DNA from: an uncultured Marinomonas sp.
GTDB lineage: Bacteria > Pseudomonadota > Gammaproteobacteria > Pseudomonadales > Marinomonadaceae
Length of the DNA stretch: 64,000 nucleotides
Direction: 5' to 3'
NCBI GenBank assembly: GCA_947493575.1
Contig: CANLRQ010000006.1
Span: 62,001 to 126,000, forward strand
Part shown: positions 34,157 to 43,712 of the stretch, piece by piece
Numbering within the stretch: the stretch's first letter is position 1
Layout of the letters: each line of letters begins with the position of its first letter
Position numbers and translations under genes: made by a program
Notes under the pieces: generated by a model
Databases searched by the model: none
Told to the model about the DNA's origin: nothing
The model's input: only the letters and a program-made list of their open reading frames with translations

Positions 34157-35997
34157 TAATAGACATTAATTCCTGCCGCACTCCCAATATACTCGGCACT
34201 TTAAAACTCTTACTCGGAACTTTAAAACTCTGTATAGCATGCATTTTTTGCTTAACCAGTTTGCAGGCTTTTTCAGCATCTGTTATTGCCTCTCTGAACA
34301 AAAATAGTGTTGTTGAAAACGAAATAGTTCAACTAAGCATAAGAACAGATTTCCCTAATACAGGCTCAGGGCCAGACTTGACTCCCTTAAAAAGAGACTT
34401 TGATATTCTTGGGCAAAGCCAAAACAGTCAATTCAGGTTTAATTTAGGAACTAGCCAAGCACTTAACTTTTGGGTTATTAATTTAATGCCAAAGTCAGTA
34501 GGTAAAATAGAAATCCCATCGATTAAGGTTGGAGAGCATCAATCTGAACCTCTGATTCTCGATGTCAAAAGCTCTCCTCAATTACTTGATCAAAACGGTA
34601 ATGCCCCCGTTATTTTAAAAATGACGTCTTCAGAGCCTCAGCCTTACTTGCAACAACAAGTAATCCTGACTATGGAGCTTTACACCTCTGTCGCGCTCCA
34701 AAACGCCAACATATCAACCCCCAATCACGCCAACCTAATCATCGAAAGATTAGTGGATGATCAGCTACGTAATGAAACAATTAATGGAACAACCTATCAA
34801 GTATTGACCCGAGAGTTTCTTGCTTTCCCACAAGTAAGTGGTGTATTGGACCTTCCCCCGCAAACAATTTCGGCAATGATAAATACCTCAACAGGTCGAA
34901 GAGTCATAAAAGTACAGAGCTTGCCCATTGCATTACAAGTTCTTCCGATCCCTGCCAGTTACTCTAATGATTATTGGCTCCCAGCTAATAATGTTATTAT
35001 CAGCAGCAAATTAAACCCCTTTGAAAATGCCCATGTTGGCGACACGCTTATTTGGGAAATCATGATCGACGCAACAGGCGTATTACCAGAACAAATACCA
35101 CCAATTGCTTTTTCAAGCACGTCTGAATATAAACTTTACCCACAACCAGCAAAATTTAACAGTCAAAAAAGCGCCTTAGGCATTAACGGCAGCCAATCGA
35201 TTACTATTGAGGTTGTACCAACTCAAAGCGGAGAAATCACACTTCCTTCAATTGAAATCCCATTTTGGAACTCCGAAGAAAGAAGTTTAGAAGTCGCCTC
35301 CAGTGAAAGCATAAGTTTAAATGTTTTACCTTTAGGAACCAATCTACAGAATCAAGCTGGCACATCTAACAACCAACAATTGAGCACTACTCCAGAAACC
35401 AGTAACTCATCTCTTGCTGCAACAGAAATTAGTAGACCTATTTCATTAGCAAAAAATAATGACAAAGACCAAGAAACATCTCAATCAATTGAGGTTGAGC
35501 TCGAAGTAGCAGGATCCCAGAGTGATGGGGATATAAAAATCATATTACTAGCAATTATTTCTATGTTAACTCTCATTGTGGGTGCGTGGTTGTATAGAAC
35601 TAAGCGCCGCCAGACGAATAGCGCTTCTGAAGAAGATAACATCCCTACAATTAAAGAGTTTGCACCTTTGACATTACAAGATGAAAAAGCCGCATATTCG
35701 CAATTATTAGAGTGCTGTCATAACAATCAAATTAATCTTTTAAGAGGTTATCTGCTTGAATGGGCTCGGATCAGATGGGGAGATGAGCAGGTGTTTAGCC
35801 TAGAAGACATAAAACGACTGAGCAATTCAGCTGAAATATCTCAACTCATTATGGAGTCTGAATTGATAATGTATTCAGATAAGGCCAGCAATCAATGGGA
35901 TGGACAAGCGTTAGCAGAAGCGCTTGAACAAAACATCCATGGAATACAAAAAGATAGCCCATCTGAAAAATTAAAAACACTGTATCCAAATTTTTAG
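34150..35997 (+). CDS. batD: BatD (oxygen tolerance) family protein
   Basis: A 615-residue protein. A signal sequence lies around residues 17-40 (LLLGTLKLCIACIFCLTS), ending near QAFSASV. The large periplasmic part has Ig-like beta domains, with SVVENEIVQLSIRTDF near the start and FWVINLMPKSVGKIEIPSI after it. A transmembrane helix lies near residues 461-480 (IILLAIISMLTLIVGAWLY), then a cytoplasmic tail. The first coding bases carry a 21-bp tandem duplication giving LGTLKLL twice. The stop codon's last base is the first base of a family A repeat, so the insertion may have set the present C-terminus. Confidence 0.87.
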   Translation: MVVIDINSCRTPNILGTLKLLLGTLKLCIACIFCLTSLQAFSASVIASLNKNSVVENEIVQLSIRTDFPNTGSGPDLTPLKRDFDILGQSQNSQFRFNLGTSQALNFWVINLMPKSVGKIEIPSIKVGEHQSEPLILDVKSSPQLLDQNGNAPVILKMTSSEPQPYLQQQVILTMELYTSVALQNANISTPNHANLIIERLVDDQLRNETINGTTYQVLTREFLAFPQVSGVLDLPPQTISAMINTSTGRRVIKVQSLPIALQVLPIPASYSNDYWLPANNVIISSKLNPFENAHVGDTLIWEIMIDATGVLPEQIPPIAFSSTSEYKLYPQPAKFNSQKSALGINGSQSITIEVVPTQSGEITLPSIEIPFWNSEERSLEVASSESISLNVLPLGTNLQNQAGTSNNQQLSTTPETSNSSLAATEISRPISLAKNNDKDQETSQSIEVELEVAGSQSDGDIKIILLAIISMLTLIVGAWLYRTKRRQTNSASEEDNIPTIKEFAPLTLQDEKAAYSQLLECCHNNQINLLRGYLLEWARIRWGDEQVFSLEDIKRLSNSAEISQLIMESELIMYSDKASNQWDGQALAEALEQNIHGIQKDSPSEKLKTLYPNF

Positions 35998-36138
35998 AGA
36001 CCTTTGCACGAAACCATGAGCGATGACAAAACGAAGCAAAAACAGGCAAGGAAAAACAGACGAAAAAGTGGCGTTTATGAGTTATAAATGCGCATTTTAA
36101 GTCTGTTTTTAAAGCATTAGCAAGCGTGCAAAGATCTC
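35997..36138 (+). mobile_element. Family A MITE-like element, copy A7 (full length)
   Basis: A 142-bp copy with ends GAGACCTTTGCACGA and AGCGTGCAAAGATCTC. It has a small internal duplication (GGCAAGGAAAAACAGA beside AGCAAAAACAGGC) and a short deletion near the right end. The flanks TTTTA and TTCTA differ at one of five bases. It begins within the batD stop codon. Confidence 0.8.
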
Positions 36139-36152
36139 TTCTAATAGATAAG

Positions 36153-36317
36153 CTAAAGGAGGTACAAATACACCCTTTTGCATCAGTATGTGGATAAAAG
36201 CCTGTTATTCGAGTCGAATGAGAATAGCCGGCCTATGTTAGAAATATTCAACAAAGAATCCTGGCTTTTAGACCATATTCTGTAAGTCTTAGTAGACTTA
36301 TTCGCACCTTTCCTAAA
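36153..36317 (-). repeat. Family B repeat, copy B4 (inverted)
   Basis: 165 bp, with ends CTAAAGGAGGTAC and CGCACCTTTCCTAA. In this orientation CTTAGTAGACTTATTCGCACC is the consensus left end. It carries a perfect DnaA-box 9-mer on the minus strand (36189-36197) and a TTATTCGAGTCGAATGAG inner palindrome. With copy A7 it fills most of the 348-bp gap between batD and the peroxidase gene. Confidence 0.72.
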
Positions 36318-36345
36318 CACTTACAATCATTTAGAGGAAACTTCA

Positions 36346-37254
36346 ATGCCATCAATATTTCAAACCGGCATTCTCGCTGATGCTTCCAGTCATGCAACAT
36401 TTATTACTTTAAATGTTAACCCTGGGCAACATAAACAGGTTCGCCAGACGCTCAAACAACTCCCTAGTATTATTGAAAAAGCCAAGCAAGAATTTAACGA
36501 TGCTAATTTGCATGCAACAATAGGCATTGGCAGTGAATATTGGACTCAAATATCCAGTAAAGCACCAAAACTGCTCACAAATTTTATTGAAATTGATCCA
36601 CAACAAACACCATCAACACCTGTCGACCTAGTTCTCCATATTCGATCAGACAGAAAAGATATTACATACCTTCTATCCCAAGAAATGTACGCTTTGTTAA
36701 AAAAAGAAACCTCTTTAATTGAAGAGGTGGAATGCTTCAAATACTTAGATAGTCGGGATTTGACAGGTTTTGTTGATGGCACAGAGAACCCAGAAGGAGA
36801 AAACAGGGCAAGGGTCGCACTTGTGGGAAAAGAAGATCCAGATTTTTCTGGTGGCTCTTACCTTCACATTCAAAAATTCATTCATAACCTTGATAAGTGG
36901 CAAACTGTTTCATTACAAGATCAAGAAGACATAATTGGCAGAACAAAAAAAGAGAACATTGAATATACCTCAGAAAAAAAGCCGTCTCACGCCCACACTA
37001 AACGTACTTCAATTAAAAATGAACGGGGTGAGTCATTAGAGATTCTCCGCCAAAGCATGCCTTTCTCCTCAATGAAAGAAGCAGGGTTGATGTTTGCTAG
37101 CTATTGCAAAACACCTGAGCACTTCAACTTAATGTTAAAAAGTATGGTGGTTGGAGATAATGAAGGTAACACTGACCATTTAATGAAGTATACCCAAGCA
37201 ATTACTGGGCAAGCATTTTTTGTTCCTAACATTGAATGGTTCAGCAAACTTTAA
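36346..37254 (+). CDS. Dyp-type heme peroxidase
   Basis: A 302-residue dye-decolourising peroxidase of the YfeX-like cytoplasmic type. The family motif GFVDGTENP holds the distal Asp144. The proximal heme ligand is likely His215 in PSHAHTKRT. The distal Arg235 lies in EILRQSMPFSS, followed by AGLMFASYCKTPEHFNLML. There is no signal peptide or Tat motif, so it is cytoplasmic unless packed in an encapsulin, and no encapsulin gene is adjacent. It uses peroxide to oxidise porphyrins or other donors; the physiological substrate is unknown. GAGGAAAC gives the ribosome site. A strong terminator follows. Confidence 0.93.
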   Translation: MPSIFQTGILADASSHATFITLNVNPGQHKQVRQTLKQLPSIIEKAKQEFNDANLHATIGIGSEYWTQISSKAPKLLTNFIEIDPQQTPSTPVDLVLHIRSDRKDITYLLSQEMYALLKKETSLIEEVECFKYLDSRDLTGFVDGTENPEGENRARVALVGKEDPDFSGGSYLHIQKFIHNLDKWQTVSLQDQEDIIGRTKKENIEYTSEKKPSHAHTKRTSIKNERGESLEILRQSMPFSSMKEAGLMFASYCKTPEHFNLMLKSMVVGDNEGNTDHLMKYTQAITGQAFFVPNIEWFSKL

Positions 37255-37295
37255 GAAATTGCACTTATTATGCAAACTCAAGAATGCTAAACAAA

Positions 37296-37336
37296 AAAAT
37301 ACCCCCAACTGCGACTAAAAGCATTGGGGGTATTTT
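37296..37336. terminator. Bidirectional terminator, peroxidase / ppiD
   Basis: A 13-bp stem, AAAATACCCCCAA and TTGGGGGTATTTT, with a 15-base loop. It lies between convergent genes, with A- and T-rich flanks on both sides. Confidence 0.8.
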
Positions 37337-37358
37337 CTATACATCTAACAATTTTATT

Positions 37359-39188
37359 TTAACGTTCTATCGTCGCAGAGTTTGTCAGCAAAGTTTGCTG
37401 AGCCTCAATAGATAAAGCAGAATTTGTTTGATTAACATAGCGCTCATATAAAGCGGTCTGCTCTGCTTCATTGTCATCTGGCTTTGTCTCAATCTTTAAT
37501 AATCTAATAACACTTAGATTACCATTAGACAAACTCTTAACTTCAGTAACTGATGAAGATTCAGGGTGAGCCAAAGTAAAAGCCAATTCTGTTATTTCAT
37601 CTGCACCACGAGTAGCCTCAGCAACATTCTTCCAATCTTGAGTATCAAGATTAAGTAATGCAGCATCCGCTTTAGATTCCAACGTAGCAAGCGCTTTTTG
37701 TCGAATTAATACAGACTTAACCTGATCTTCAGCTTCATCTAACGACTTCAGCGATTCTTCATTGTGCTCATTAATTCTAACCACAACAACCTCATTATCA
37801 CTCAACTCAATAAGGTCACTATTCTGCTCATCTTCCAGAACCTGAGGACTAAAAGCAGCAGCAATAATTTGTGGGTTAGATGTTAATGTATCTACACCAC
37901 CGTTCCTACCAAATAGATCCGTAGTCGCAATCTCAATGCCATACTCTTGTGATAGTGAATCTAGGCGATCACTTGCGTAAGCCAAGTCCGAGATATTCTC
38001 ATGCTCGCCCAATAGAGCAGTTTCTATTTTGCGTGCAATAATATCTTCTTCAAGTTGAAGCCTTTGGTCTTCAAAGCTAGCGACATCAACAGCAACAATC
38101 TCATTCAATTGAACTAAGTGCAAACCGAACTCGGTTTGTACAGACTTCACATCGTCCAAAGCCATCTCAAATAAAACATCGTCAAAATCATCACCCATGA
38201 TGCCTTTTTCAACATAGCCTAAGTTACCACCTAAGCTTCTAGATCCCAAATCATCTGAATAGGTTTCAGCAAGTGCTGCAAAAGACTCTCCAGACGACAG
38301 CTTGGATTCTATTTCAAGCAATAATTCATTCGCCTGCTCTTCGGAACGGTTATCACCTAACTCAAGCAAGATATGAGACGCCAAGCGCTCCTCAGAAGGC
38401 TCAGAAGAGATCACAGCATCGTAAGCAGCTCTAAGCTCATCTTCAGTCACTTCAATCTTATCTTGAAGGTCTGATGACTTAATCAAGACATAGCTTAAAG
38501 AAACCTGTTCTTCTTGTTTAAAATCATCAGAATTCTCAGAGAAATAAGTTTCTATTTCTGTTTGAGAAACATTCGTTTTCTCAACTTCATCCATAAGATC
38601 AAATTCTACATAATCAAAAGTACGAGTTTGATTCTGTAGCTTTGTAATTTCTTCAATTTGATGAGGAAGAGCAAAAGTTGACGCAGTCACTGCAGTGCGC
38701 GCTTGCTGCAACAACATATCTTGTCTAATACGGTTTTTAAAAGTAAGAGGCGTGTAACCTAACGATCGTACAAAATTTAAATATTTATTTTGATCGAATT
38801 GACCATTAGTCTGAAATTCTTGCGCTTGTAAAAGATACTGGTCAACCTGAACATCTGATACACCTAAATTCAAAGACTCTGCATTACTAGATAAAACAGC
38901 GCGTTGAATTAATTCATCTAATGCACGTCTTTGTAATAATGTATCTTCTAACAAATCAGGGTTAATCTGGTTTCCCATCATGGTAATTAACTGACGTCTT
39001 TGCGTTTCCGCCGACTGCAATAAATCAGTACGAGTAATCTCCGTACCATTTACTTCCGCAACAGTATCGGAAGAAGTAAACCCTGTTACAAGGGCATCCA
39101 CACCAAACAGTGCAAAAGTCACTACAATGAAGCCCACAATAATTTTAACGACAATACCGTGCGACTTATCTCTTATATTTTGGAGCAT
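37359..39188 (-). CDS. ppiD: Periplasmic folding chaperone PpiD
   Basis: A 609-residue membrane-anchored chaperone. It starts MLQNIRDKSHGIVVKIIVGF with a single N-terminal helix and a large periplasmic region. A SurA-like N-domain leads into a parvulin domain at about 250-350 (ASHILLELGDNRSEEQANEL, SDDLGSRSLGGNLGYVEKG, TEFGLHLVQLNEI), and then a long C-terminal region. PpiD acts near the Sec translocon on newly exported proteins. ATG 39188 is chosen for its GGAGG site and because the longer frame adds 22 residues before the conserved start. It follows lon, hupB and tRNA-Asp, as in related genomes. Confidence 0.94.
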   Translation of the reverse strand: MLQNIRDKSHGIVVKIIVGFIVVTFALFGVDALVTGFTSSDTVAEVNGTEITRTDLLQSAETQRRQLITMMGNQINPDLLEDTLLQRRALDELIQRAVLSSNAESLNLGVSDVQVDQYLLQAQEFQTNGQFDQNKYLNFVRSLGYTPLTFKNRIRQDMLLQQARTAVTASTFALPHQIEEITKLQNQTRTFDYVEFDLMDEVEKTNVSQTEIETYFSENSDDFKQEEQVSLSYVLIKSSDLQDKIEVTEDELRAAYDAVISSEPSEERLASHILLELGDNRSEEQANELLLEIESKLSSGESFAALAETYSDDLGSRSLGGNLGYVEKGIMGDDFDDVLFEMALDDVKSVQTEFGLHLVQLNEIVAVDVASFEDQRLQLEEDIIARKIETALLGEHENISDLAYASDRLDSLSQEYGIEIATTDLFGRNGGVDTLTSNPQIIAAAFSPQVLEDEQNSDLIELSDNEVVVVRINEHNEESLKSLDEAEDQVKSVLIRQKALATLESKADAALLNLDTQDWKNVAEATRGADEITELAFTLAHPESSSVTEVKSLSNGNLSVIRLLKIETKPDDNEAEQTALYERYVNQTNSALSIEAQQTLLTNSATIER

Positions 39189-39266
39189 ATAGCCTCCATA
39201 ATGTTTTCCTTTAAGAATATATACAAAAAGAGGTGTACTCCATCTGGAACACACCTCTTTGTCTAA

Positions 39267-39343
39267 TGGCGGAACAGACGGGACTCGAACCCGCGACCCC
39301 CTGCGTGACAGGCAGGTATTCTAACCAACTGAACTACTGCTCC
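39267..39343 (-). tRNA. tRNA-Asp (GTC)
   Basis: A 77-base cloverleaf reading GGAGCAGTAGTTCAGTTGGT at its 5' end. The anticodon loop is CTGTCAC with anticodon GTC, the T arm GCGGGTTCGAGTCCCGT, and the acceptor stem GGAGCAG/CTGTTCC has one G-U pair. The discriminator G and CCA are encoded. It lies between hupB and ppiD. Confidence 0.97.
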
Positions 39344-39406
39344 ATTACTCTTCAAACAATTAACTATTTATTTAAACGACCATTCATATATAACGCGTTT
39401 AACAAA

Positions 39407-39679
39407 TTAATTAACGGCGTCTTTAAGACCTTTACCCGCTTTAAAACCAGGAACCTTAGCTGCCTTAATTTGAATTTCTTCACCGGTCTGAGGGTTACGA
39501 CCAGTACGAGCAGCACGTTCTTTAACTGCAAATGTTCCAAACCCTACTAATGTTACTTGATCACCTTTAGCTAAAGCCTCAGTAACTGCTTGTAACGTTG
39601 CATCTAAAGCATTACCAGCAGCCGCTTTAGACAGATCAGCAGAAGCTGAAATTGCATCAATCAATTCAGATTTATTCAC
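39407..39679 (-). CDS. hupB: DNA-binding protein HU-beta
   Basis: A 90-residue histone-like protein that bends and compacts DNA as a dimer. The sequence [20 protein letters not shown] begins the helical body, and the DNA-binding arm has [20 protein letters not shown] and then [16 protein letters not shown]. It lies between lon and tRNA-Asp, the standard location for hupB. Confidence 0.97.
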   Translation of the reverse strand: MNKSELIDAISASADLSKAAAGNALDATLQAVTEALAKGDQVTLVGFGTFAVKERAARTGRNPQTGEEIQIKAAKVPGFKAGKGLKDAVN

Positions 39680-39801
39680 GTTTTACCCCTTCAGTATTTT
39701 CGTGGTTCCTTAAAGATTTTATCGACTTCTTTTTAATAGAAGAAATAAGGATCAGCATTTATACAAGTCAATCCCACCCCCTGTCAACTCAGAGGTTTCA
39801 C

Positions 39802-42189
39802 CTAATGATGACTCACAGCCTCTTGTTCATCAACAATTTTTTCTTTAGAAGGTGCAGTTTTTATCTTTTTTGGTGAAGGAATGTACTCTAAAGCAATATC
39901 TAGCACCTCATCAATCCATTTTACAGGATGAATAGACAGATCAGATTTAATATTATCCGGAATTTCTTTAAGGTCTCGCTCATTCTCATGAGGAATAATA
40001 ACCGTCTTGATACCGCCTCTATGAGCAGCCAGCAGCTTCTCTTTAAGTCCACCAATCGCTAAAACTTCACCACGCAGAGTGATCTCACCTGTCATCGCTA
40101 CAGAAGCCTTCACAGGGACTTTTGCAAGCACTGACACCATAGCAGTACACATCGCAATACCAGCACTTGGCCCGTCTTTTGGTGTCGCCCCTTCAGGTAC
40201 GTGCATATGTAGATCAATTTTTTCGTGGAAATCTTCATCAATTCCCAATCCAACAGAGCGGCTTCTTACAACAGTTAATGCGGCCTGGATAGACTCTTGC
40301 ATCACATCACCTAATGACCCCGTTTTTACATGGCGACCTTTACCAGTTAACGCAGCGGACTCAATAGTTAATAATTCACCACCCACTGACGTCCAGGCTA
40401 ATCCTGTCACTTGACCAATCTGGTTTTTTTCTTCTGCCTTACCGTAAGAGAAACGCTTCACACCAGAAAAATCTTCTAGATTGCTTTCTGTAACAGAAAC
40501 AGTATCTTTACTTTTTGCCAAAGATTGCTGTTTAACAACTCGGCGGCATACTTTGCTTAACTCTCGCTCTAATCCACGAACCCCAGACTCACGCGTGTAG
40601 TAACGAATTAACCCCATTAAGGCATCATCAGAAATATCGATTTCACTCTCTTTCATGCCCGATAGCTTAATTTGCTTTGGCAACAAATAACGACGAGCAA
40701 TATTTAACTTTTCATCTTCGGTATAACCGGGAATACGAATGACTTCCATACGATCAAGTAAAGGCCCAGGAATATTCATACTATTTGAAGTACAAATAAA
40801 CATGACATCCGACAAGTCATAATCCACTTCTAAATAATGATCATTAAATGTATGATTTTGTTCTGGATCAAGCACTTCTAATAATGCAGATGCAGGGTCT
40901 CCACGCTGGTCCATGCCCATTTTGTCTATTTCATCCAATAAAAAAAGAGGGTTCTTCACTTTTACTTTAGAGAGCTTTTGTAGCAATTTACCCGGCATAG
41001 AACCAATATAGGTTCTACGATGCCCTCGAATCTCTGACTCATCACGTACACCACCAAGTGCCATACGGATATATTTACGGTTAACCGCTTTAGCAATAGA
41101 TTGACCCAAAGACGTTTTACCTACCCCCGGTGGCCCAACAAGACATAATACAGGCCCTTTCACTTTTTTAACTCTTTGCTGTACTGCTAAAAACTCTAAA
41201 ATTCTTTCTTTAACGTCCGTCAATCCATAGTGATCTTGATTAAGCACTTTCTCGGCATAAGCCAAATCATTACGGACTTTACTACGCTGCTTCCAAGGAA
41301 GAGACAATAACCAATCAATATAACCCCTAACTACCGTCGCTTCTGCTGACATAGGAGACATCATGCGTAATTTTTTTAACTCACCCTCAGCTTTTTCAAC
41401 CGCTTCAGCAGACATACCACTTTCAGATATTTTTTCTTGGATGATATCTAGCTCATTACCACCCTCATCCATGTCTCCAAGCTCTTTTTGAATAGCTTTC
41501 ATCTGCTCATTCAAATAGTACTCACGTTGGCTCTTTTCCATTTGTTTTTTAACGCGGCTACGAATACTTTTCTCAAGATGAGCAATATCTAACTCACCTT
41601 CCATCAAAGCGATTAAAAATTCTCCACGCTCTACTAAAGAGCTCATTTCCAAAATACTTTGCTTGTCTTTAAGCTTAAGGGTCATATGACCAGCAATGGT
41701 ATCAATTAACACACCCAGTTCTTCAATCACCTTTACTGAAGTAACCACTTCTGATGGAATCTTCTTACTACCTGCAACATATTCATCTAGTTGCTTTAAT
41801 AGAGCTGCTCGAATTGCCAAATATGAACTTTCATCCGAATCACTTGATGCAACTTCTGTTACTTTTGCTTCAACATAATTTTCAGTTTCAACCAATTCAT
41901 TTACCCGAGCACGAACACCACCTTCTACTAACACTTTTACAGTGCCATCAGGAAGGCGAAGAAGCTGCATAACTTTTGCGGTTGTTCCTATAGGATATAG
42001 ATCTTCAACTTGAGGGTTGTCTTTAGACGCATCTTGTTGCGCAACTAGGAATACGTATTTATTGTCGTCCATCGCAGCTTCAAGAGCAGCAATGGATTTT
42101 GCGCGTCCAACAAAAAGAGGTAAAACCATATTAGGATAAACCACCACATCTCTCAGTGGCAGCATAGGAAGGGTTATTTGTTCAGACAT
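39802..42189 (-). CDS. lon: ATP-dependent protease Lon
   Basis: A 795-residue cytoplasmic AAA+ protease. The LAN substrate-binding domain begins ITLPMLPLRDVVVYPNMVLP; the ATPase has Walker A GPPGVGKTSLGQS, then LFLLDEIDKM. The protease domain carries the catalytic serine in PKDGPSAGIAM and the lysine in GGLKEKLLAAHRGG. ATG 42189 follows GGAAAAA. Lon removes misfolded and regulatory proteins. A strong terminator separates it from clpX upstream, so it has its own promoter. Confidence 0.97.
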   Translation of the reverse strand: MSEQITLPMLPLRDVVVYPNMVLPLFVGRAKSIAALEAAMDDNKYVFLVAQQDASKDNPQVEDLYPIGTTAKVMQLLRLPDGTVKVLVEGGVRARVNELVETENYVEAKVTEVASSDSDESSYLAIRAALLKQLDEYVAGSKKIPSEVVTSVKVIEELGVLIDTIAGHMTLKLKDKQSILEMSSLVERGEFLIALMEGELDIAHLEKSIRSRVKKQMEKSQREYYLNEQMKAIQKELGDMDEGGNELDIIQEKISESGMSAEAVEKAEGELKKLRMMSPMSAEATVVRGYIDWLLSLPWKQRSKVRNDLAYAEKVLNQDHYGLTDVKERILEFLAVQQRVKKVKGPVLCLVGPPGVGKTSLGQSIAKAVNRKYIRMALGGVRDESEIRGHRRTYIGSMPGKLLQKLSKVKVKNPLFLLDEIDKMGMDQRGDPASALLEVLDPEQNHTFNDHYLEVDYDLSDVMFICTSNSMNIPGPLLDRMEVIRIPGYTEDEKLNIARRYLLPKQIKLSGMKESEIDISDDALMGLIRYYTRESGVRGLERELSKVCRRVVKQQSLAKSKDTVSVTESNLEDFSGVKRFSYGKAEEKNQIGQVTGLAWTSVGGELLTIESAALTGKGRHVKTGSLGDVMQESIQAALTVVRSRSVGLGIDEDFHEKIDLHMHVPEGATPKDGPSAGIAMCTAMVSVLAKVPVKASVAMTGEITLRGEVLAIGGLKEKLLAAHRGGIKTVIIPHENERDLKEIPDNIKSDLSIHPVKWIDEVLDIALEYIPSPKKIKTAPSKEKIVDEQEAVSHH

Positions 42190-42250
42190 AAATTTTTCCA
42201 ATAAGAGCGTCAAACAAACGCTAACAGTAAAAGTGATTTCATATAAGAAG

Positions 42251-42278
42251 ACATAAGGGCTATAGAAGGAAAAACAAG
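42251..42278 (-). promoter_or_regulatory. Possible sigma-32 promoter of lon
   Basis: On the minus strand CTTGTTT and CCCTTATGT lie 12 bases apart, about 60 bp before the lon start. This is a loose match to the heat-shock consensus (CTTGAAA, then CCCCATnT). It is an inference; the spacing is at the short edge. Confidence 0.25.
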
Positions 42279-42358
42279 CGTAATTTATAGAGTATTATCA
42301 AAATGTTGCATTGATCCCAATATAGATAAAATAAAAAACATAGTTACTGGAAATAAAA

Positions 42359-42394
42359 AAGGCCAATCAAATAACAGAGTATTAGATTGGCCTT
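42359..42394 (-). terminator. Terminator after clpX
   Basis: A 10-bp stem, AAGGCCAATC and GATTGGCCTT, with a 16-base loop, followed on the minus strand by TTTTATTT. Confidence 0.8.
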
Positions 42395-42415
42395 ATATTC
42401 ATAGCAATATGAAAA

Positions 42416-43696
42416 TCACTGATTCGCTACATCATCTTCTTTCTCTAGCACCATTAGCGGCGCTCCATCACCACGAATCGATTGAGCGTCCATTACCACT
42501 TTAGTAATGTCAGTACGTGATGGTAAATCATACATACAATCAAGCAGTGAAGATTCCAGAATACTTCGTAGGCCTCGGGCACCTGTTTTACGCTCTAAAG
42601 CAAGCTTTGCAGCCTCTTTAAGAGATTCATCAGTAAACTCTAACTCAACACCCTCAAGCTCAAACAAGTGCTGATATTGTTTAGTTAATGCGTTTTTAGG
42701 CTGACTTAAAATAGTAACCAAAGCCTCTTCGTCTAACTCAGACAAAGTGGCAACAACTGGCAAACGACCAACAAATTCAGGTATTAATCCAAATTTAACC
42801 AAGTCTTCAGTTTCTACTTGATGTACAGATTGAGAGAATGTTTTATCTTCCTCTTTACTCTTCACAACAGCAGAGAAACCAATACTACCCTTTTCAGTTC
42901 GATCACTTATAACTCGATCCAACCCAGCAAAAGCACCGCCACAGATAAATAAGATATTTGACGTATCTACCTGCAAAAACTCTTGCTGAGGGTGTTTACG
43001 TCCACCTTGAGGAGGAACAGAAGCCACAGTACCTTCAATCAATTTCAGCAAAGCTTGCTGTACACCTTCACCAGAAACATCACGAGTAATTGATGGGTTA
43101 TCAGACTTGCGTGAAATTTTATCTATTTCATCAATATAAACAATTCCACGCTGCGCTTTTTCAACATCATAGTCACACTTTTGCAAAAGCTTTTGAATGA
43201 TGTTTTCAACATCTTCACCAACATAACCCGCTTCGGTTAAAGTTGTAGCATCCGCAATAGTAAATGGAACATCAAGCACCCTTGCAAGGGTCTGTGCAAG
43301 CAATGTTTTACCACTTCCCGTCGGACCAATTAGCAAAATATTACTTTTACCTAATTCAATCGTATCTTTTGATGCTTGATGACGCAGTCGCTTATAGTGA
43401 TTGTAAACGGCTACGGCCAATACTTTTTTCGCTTTTTCTTGACCAATAACATAATCATCTAAAGCAACTTTAAGCTTAGATGGTGTTGGCAGTTCATCAC
43501 TATCATCTTGCCCATCACTATCAAGTTCAGATAATTCTTGAGTAATAATGTTACTGCATAGATCAACACATTCATTACAAATATAAACTGACGGACCAGC
43601 AATTAATTTCTTAACTTCATCTTGGCTTTTGCCACAAAAAGAACAATATAGGAGTCGATCCGAATGCTCTCCATTACTAAATTTATCATCCGACAT
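42416..43696 (-). CDS. clpX: ClpX, ATPase subunit of ClpXP protease
   Basis: A 426-residue AAA+ unfoldase. The N-terminal zinc domain has Cys18, Cys21, Cys40 and Cys43 (LYCSFCGKS and [10 protein letters not shown]). Walker A is [13 protein letters not shown] and Walker B is IVYIDEIDK. The pore loop GYVGED and the IGF-type ClpP-docking loop region (GSIGFSAVV) are present. It is 16 bp downstream of clpP in the same operon. Confidence 0.97.
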   Translation of the reverse strand: MSDDKFSNGEHSDRLLYCSFCGKSQDEVKKLIAGPSVYICNECVDLCSNIITQELSELDSDGQDDSDELPTPSKLKVALDDYVIGQEKAKKVLAVAVYNHYKRLRHQASKDTIELGKSNILLIGPTGSGKTLLAQTLARVLDVPFTIADATTLTEAGYVGEDVENIIQKLLQKCDYDVEKAQRGIVYIDEIDKISRKSDNPSITRDVSGEGVQQALLKLIEGTVASVPPQGGRKHPQQEFLQVDTSNILFICGGAFAGLDRVISDRTEKGSIGFSAVVKSKEEDKTFSQSVHQVETEDLVKFGLIPEFVGRLPVVATLSELDEEALVTILSQPKNALTKQYQHLFELEGVELEFTDESLKEAAKLALERKTGARGLRSILESSLLDCMYDLPSRTDITKVVMDAQSIRGDGAPLMVLEKEDDVANQ

Positions 43697-43712
43697 TAAT
43701 TTTTCACCTGTC

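Noticed and set aside
36346..37254. An encapsulin nanocompartment system around the Dyp peroxidase.
   Set aside because: No encapsulin shell gene is adjacent, and the protein ends at EWFSKL without an evident targeting tail.
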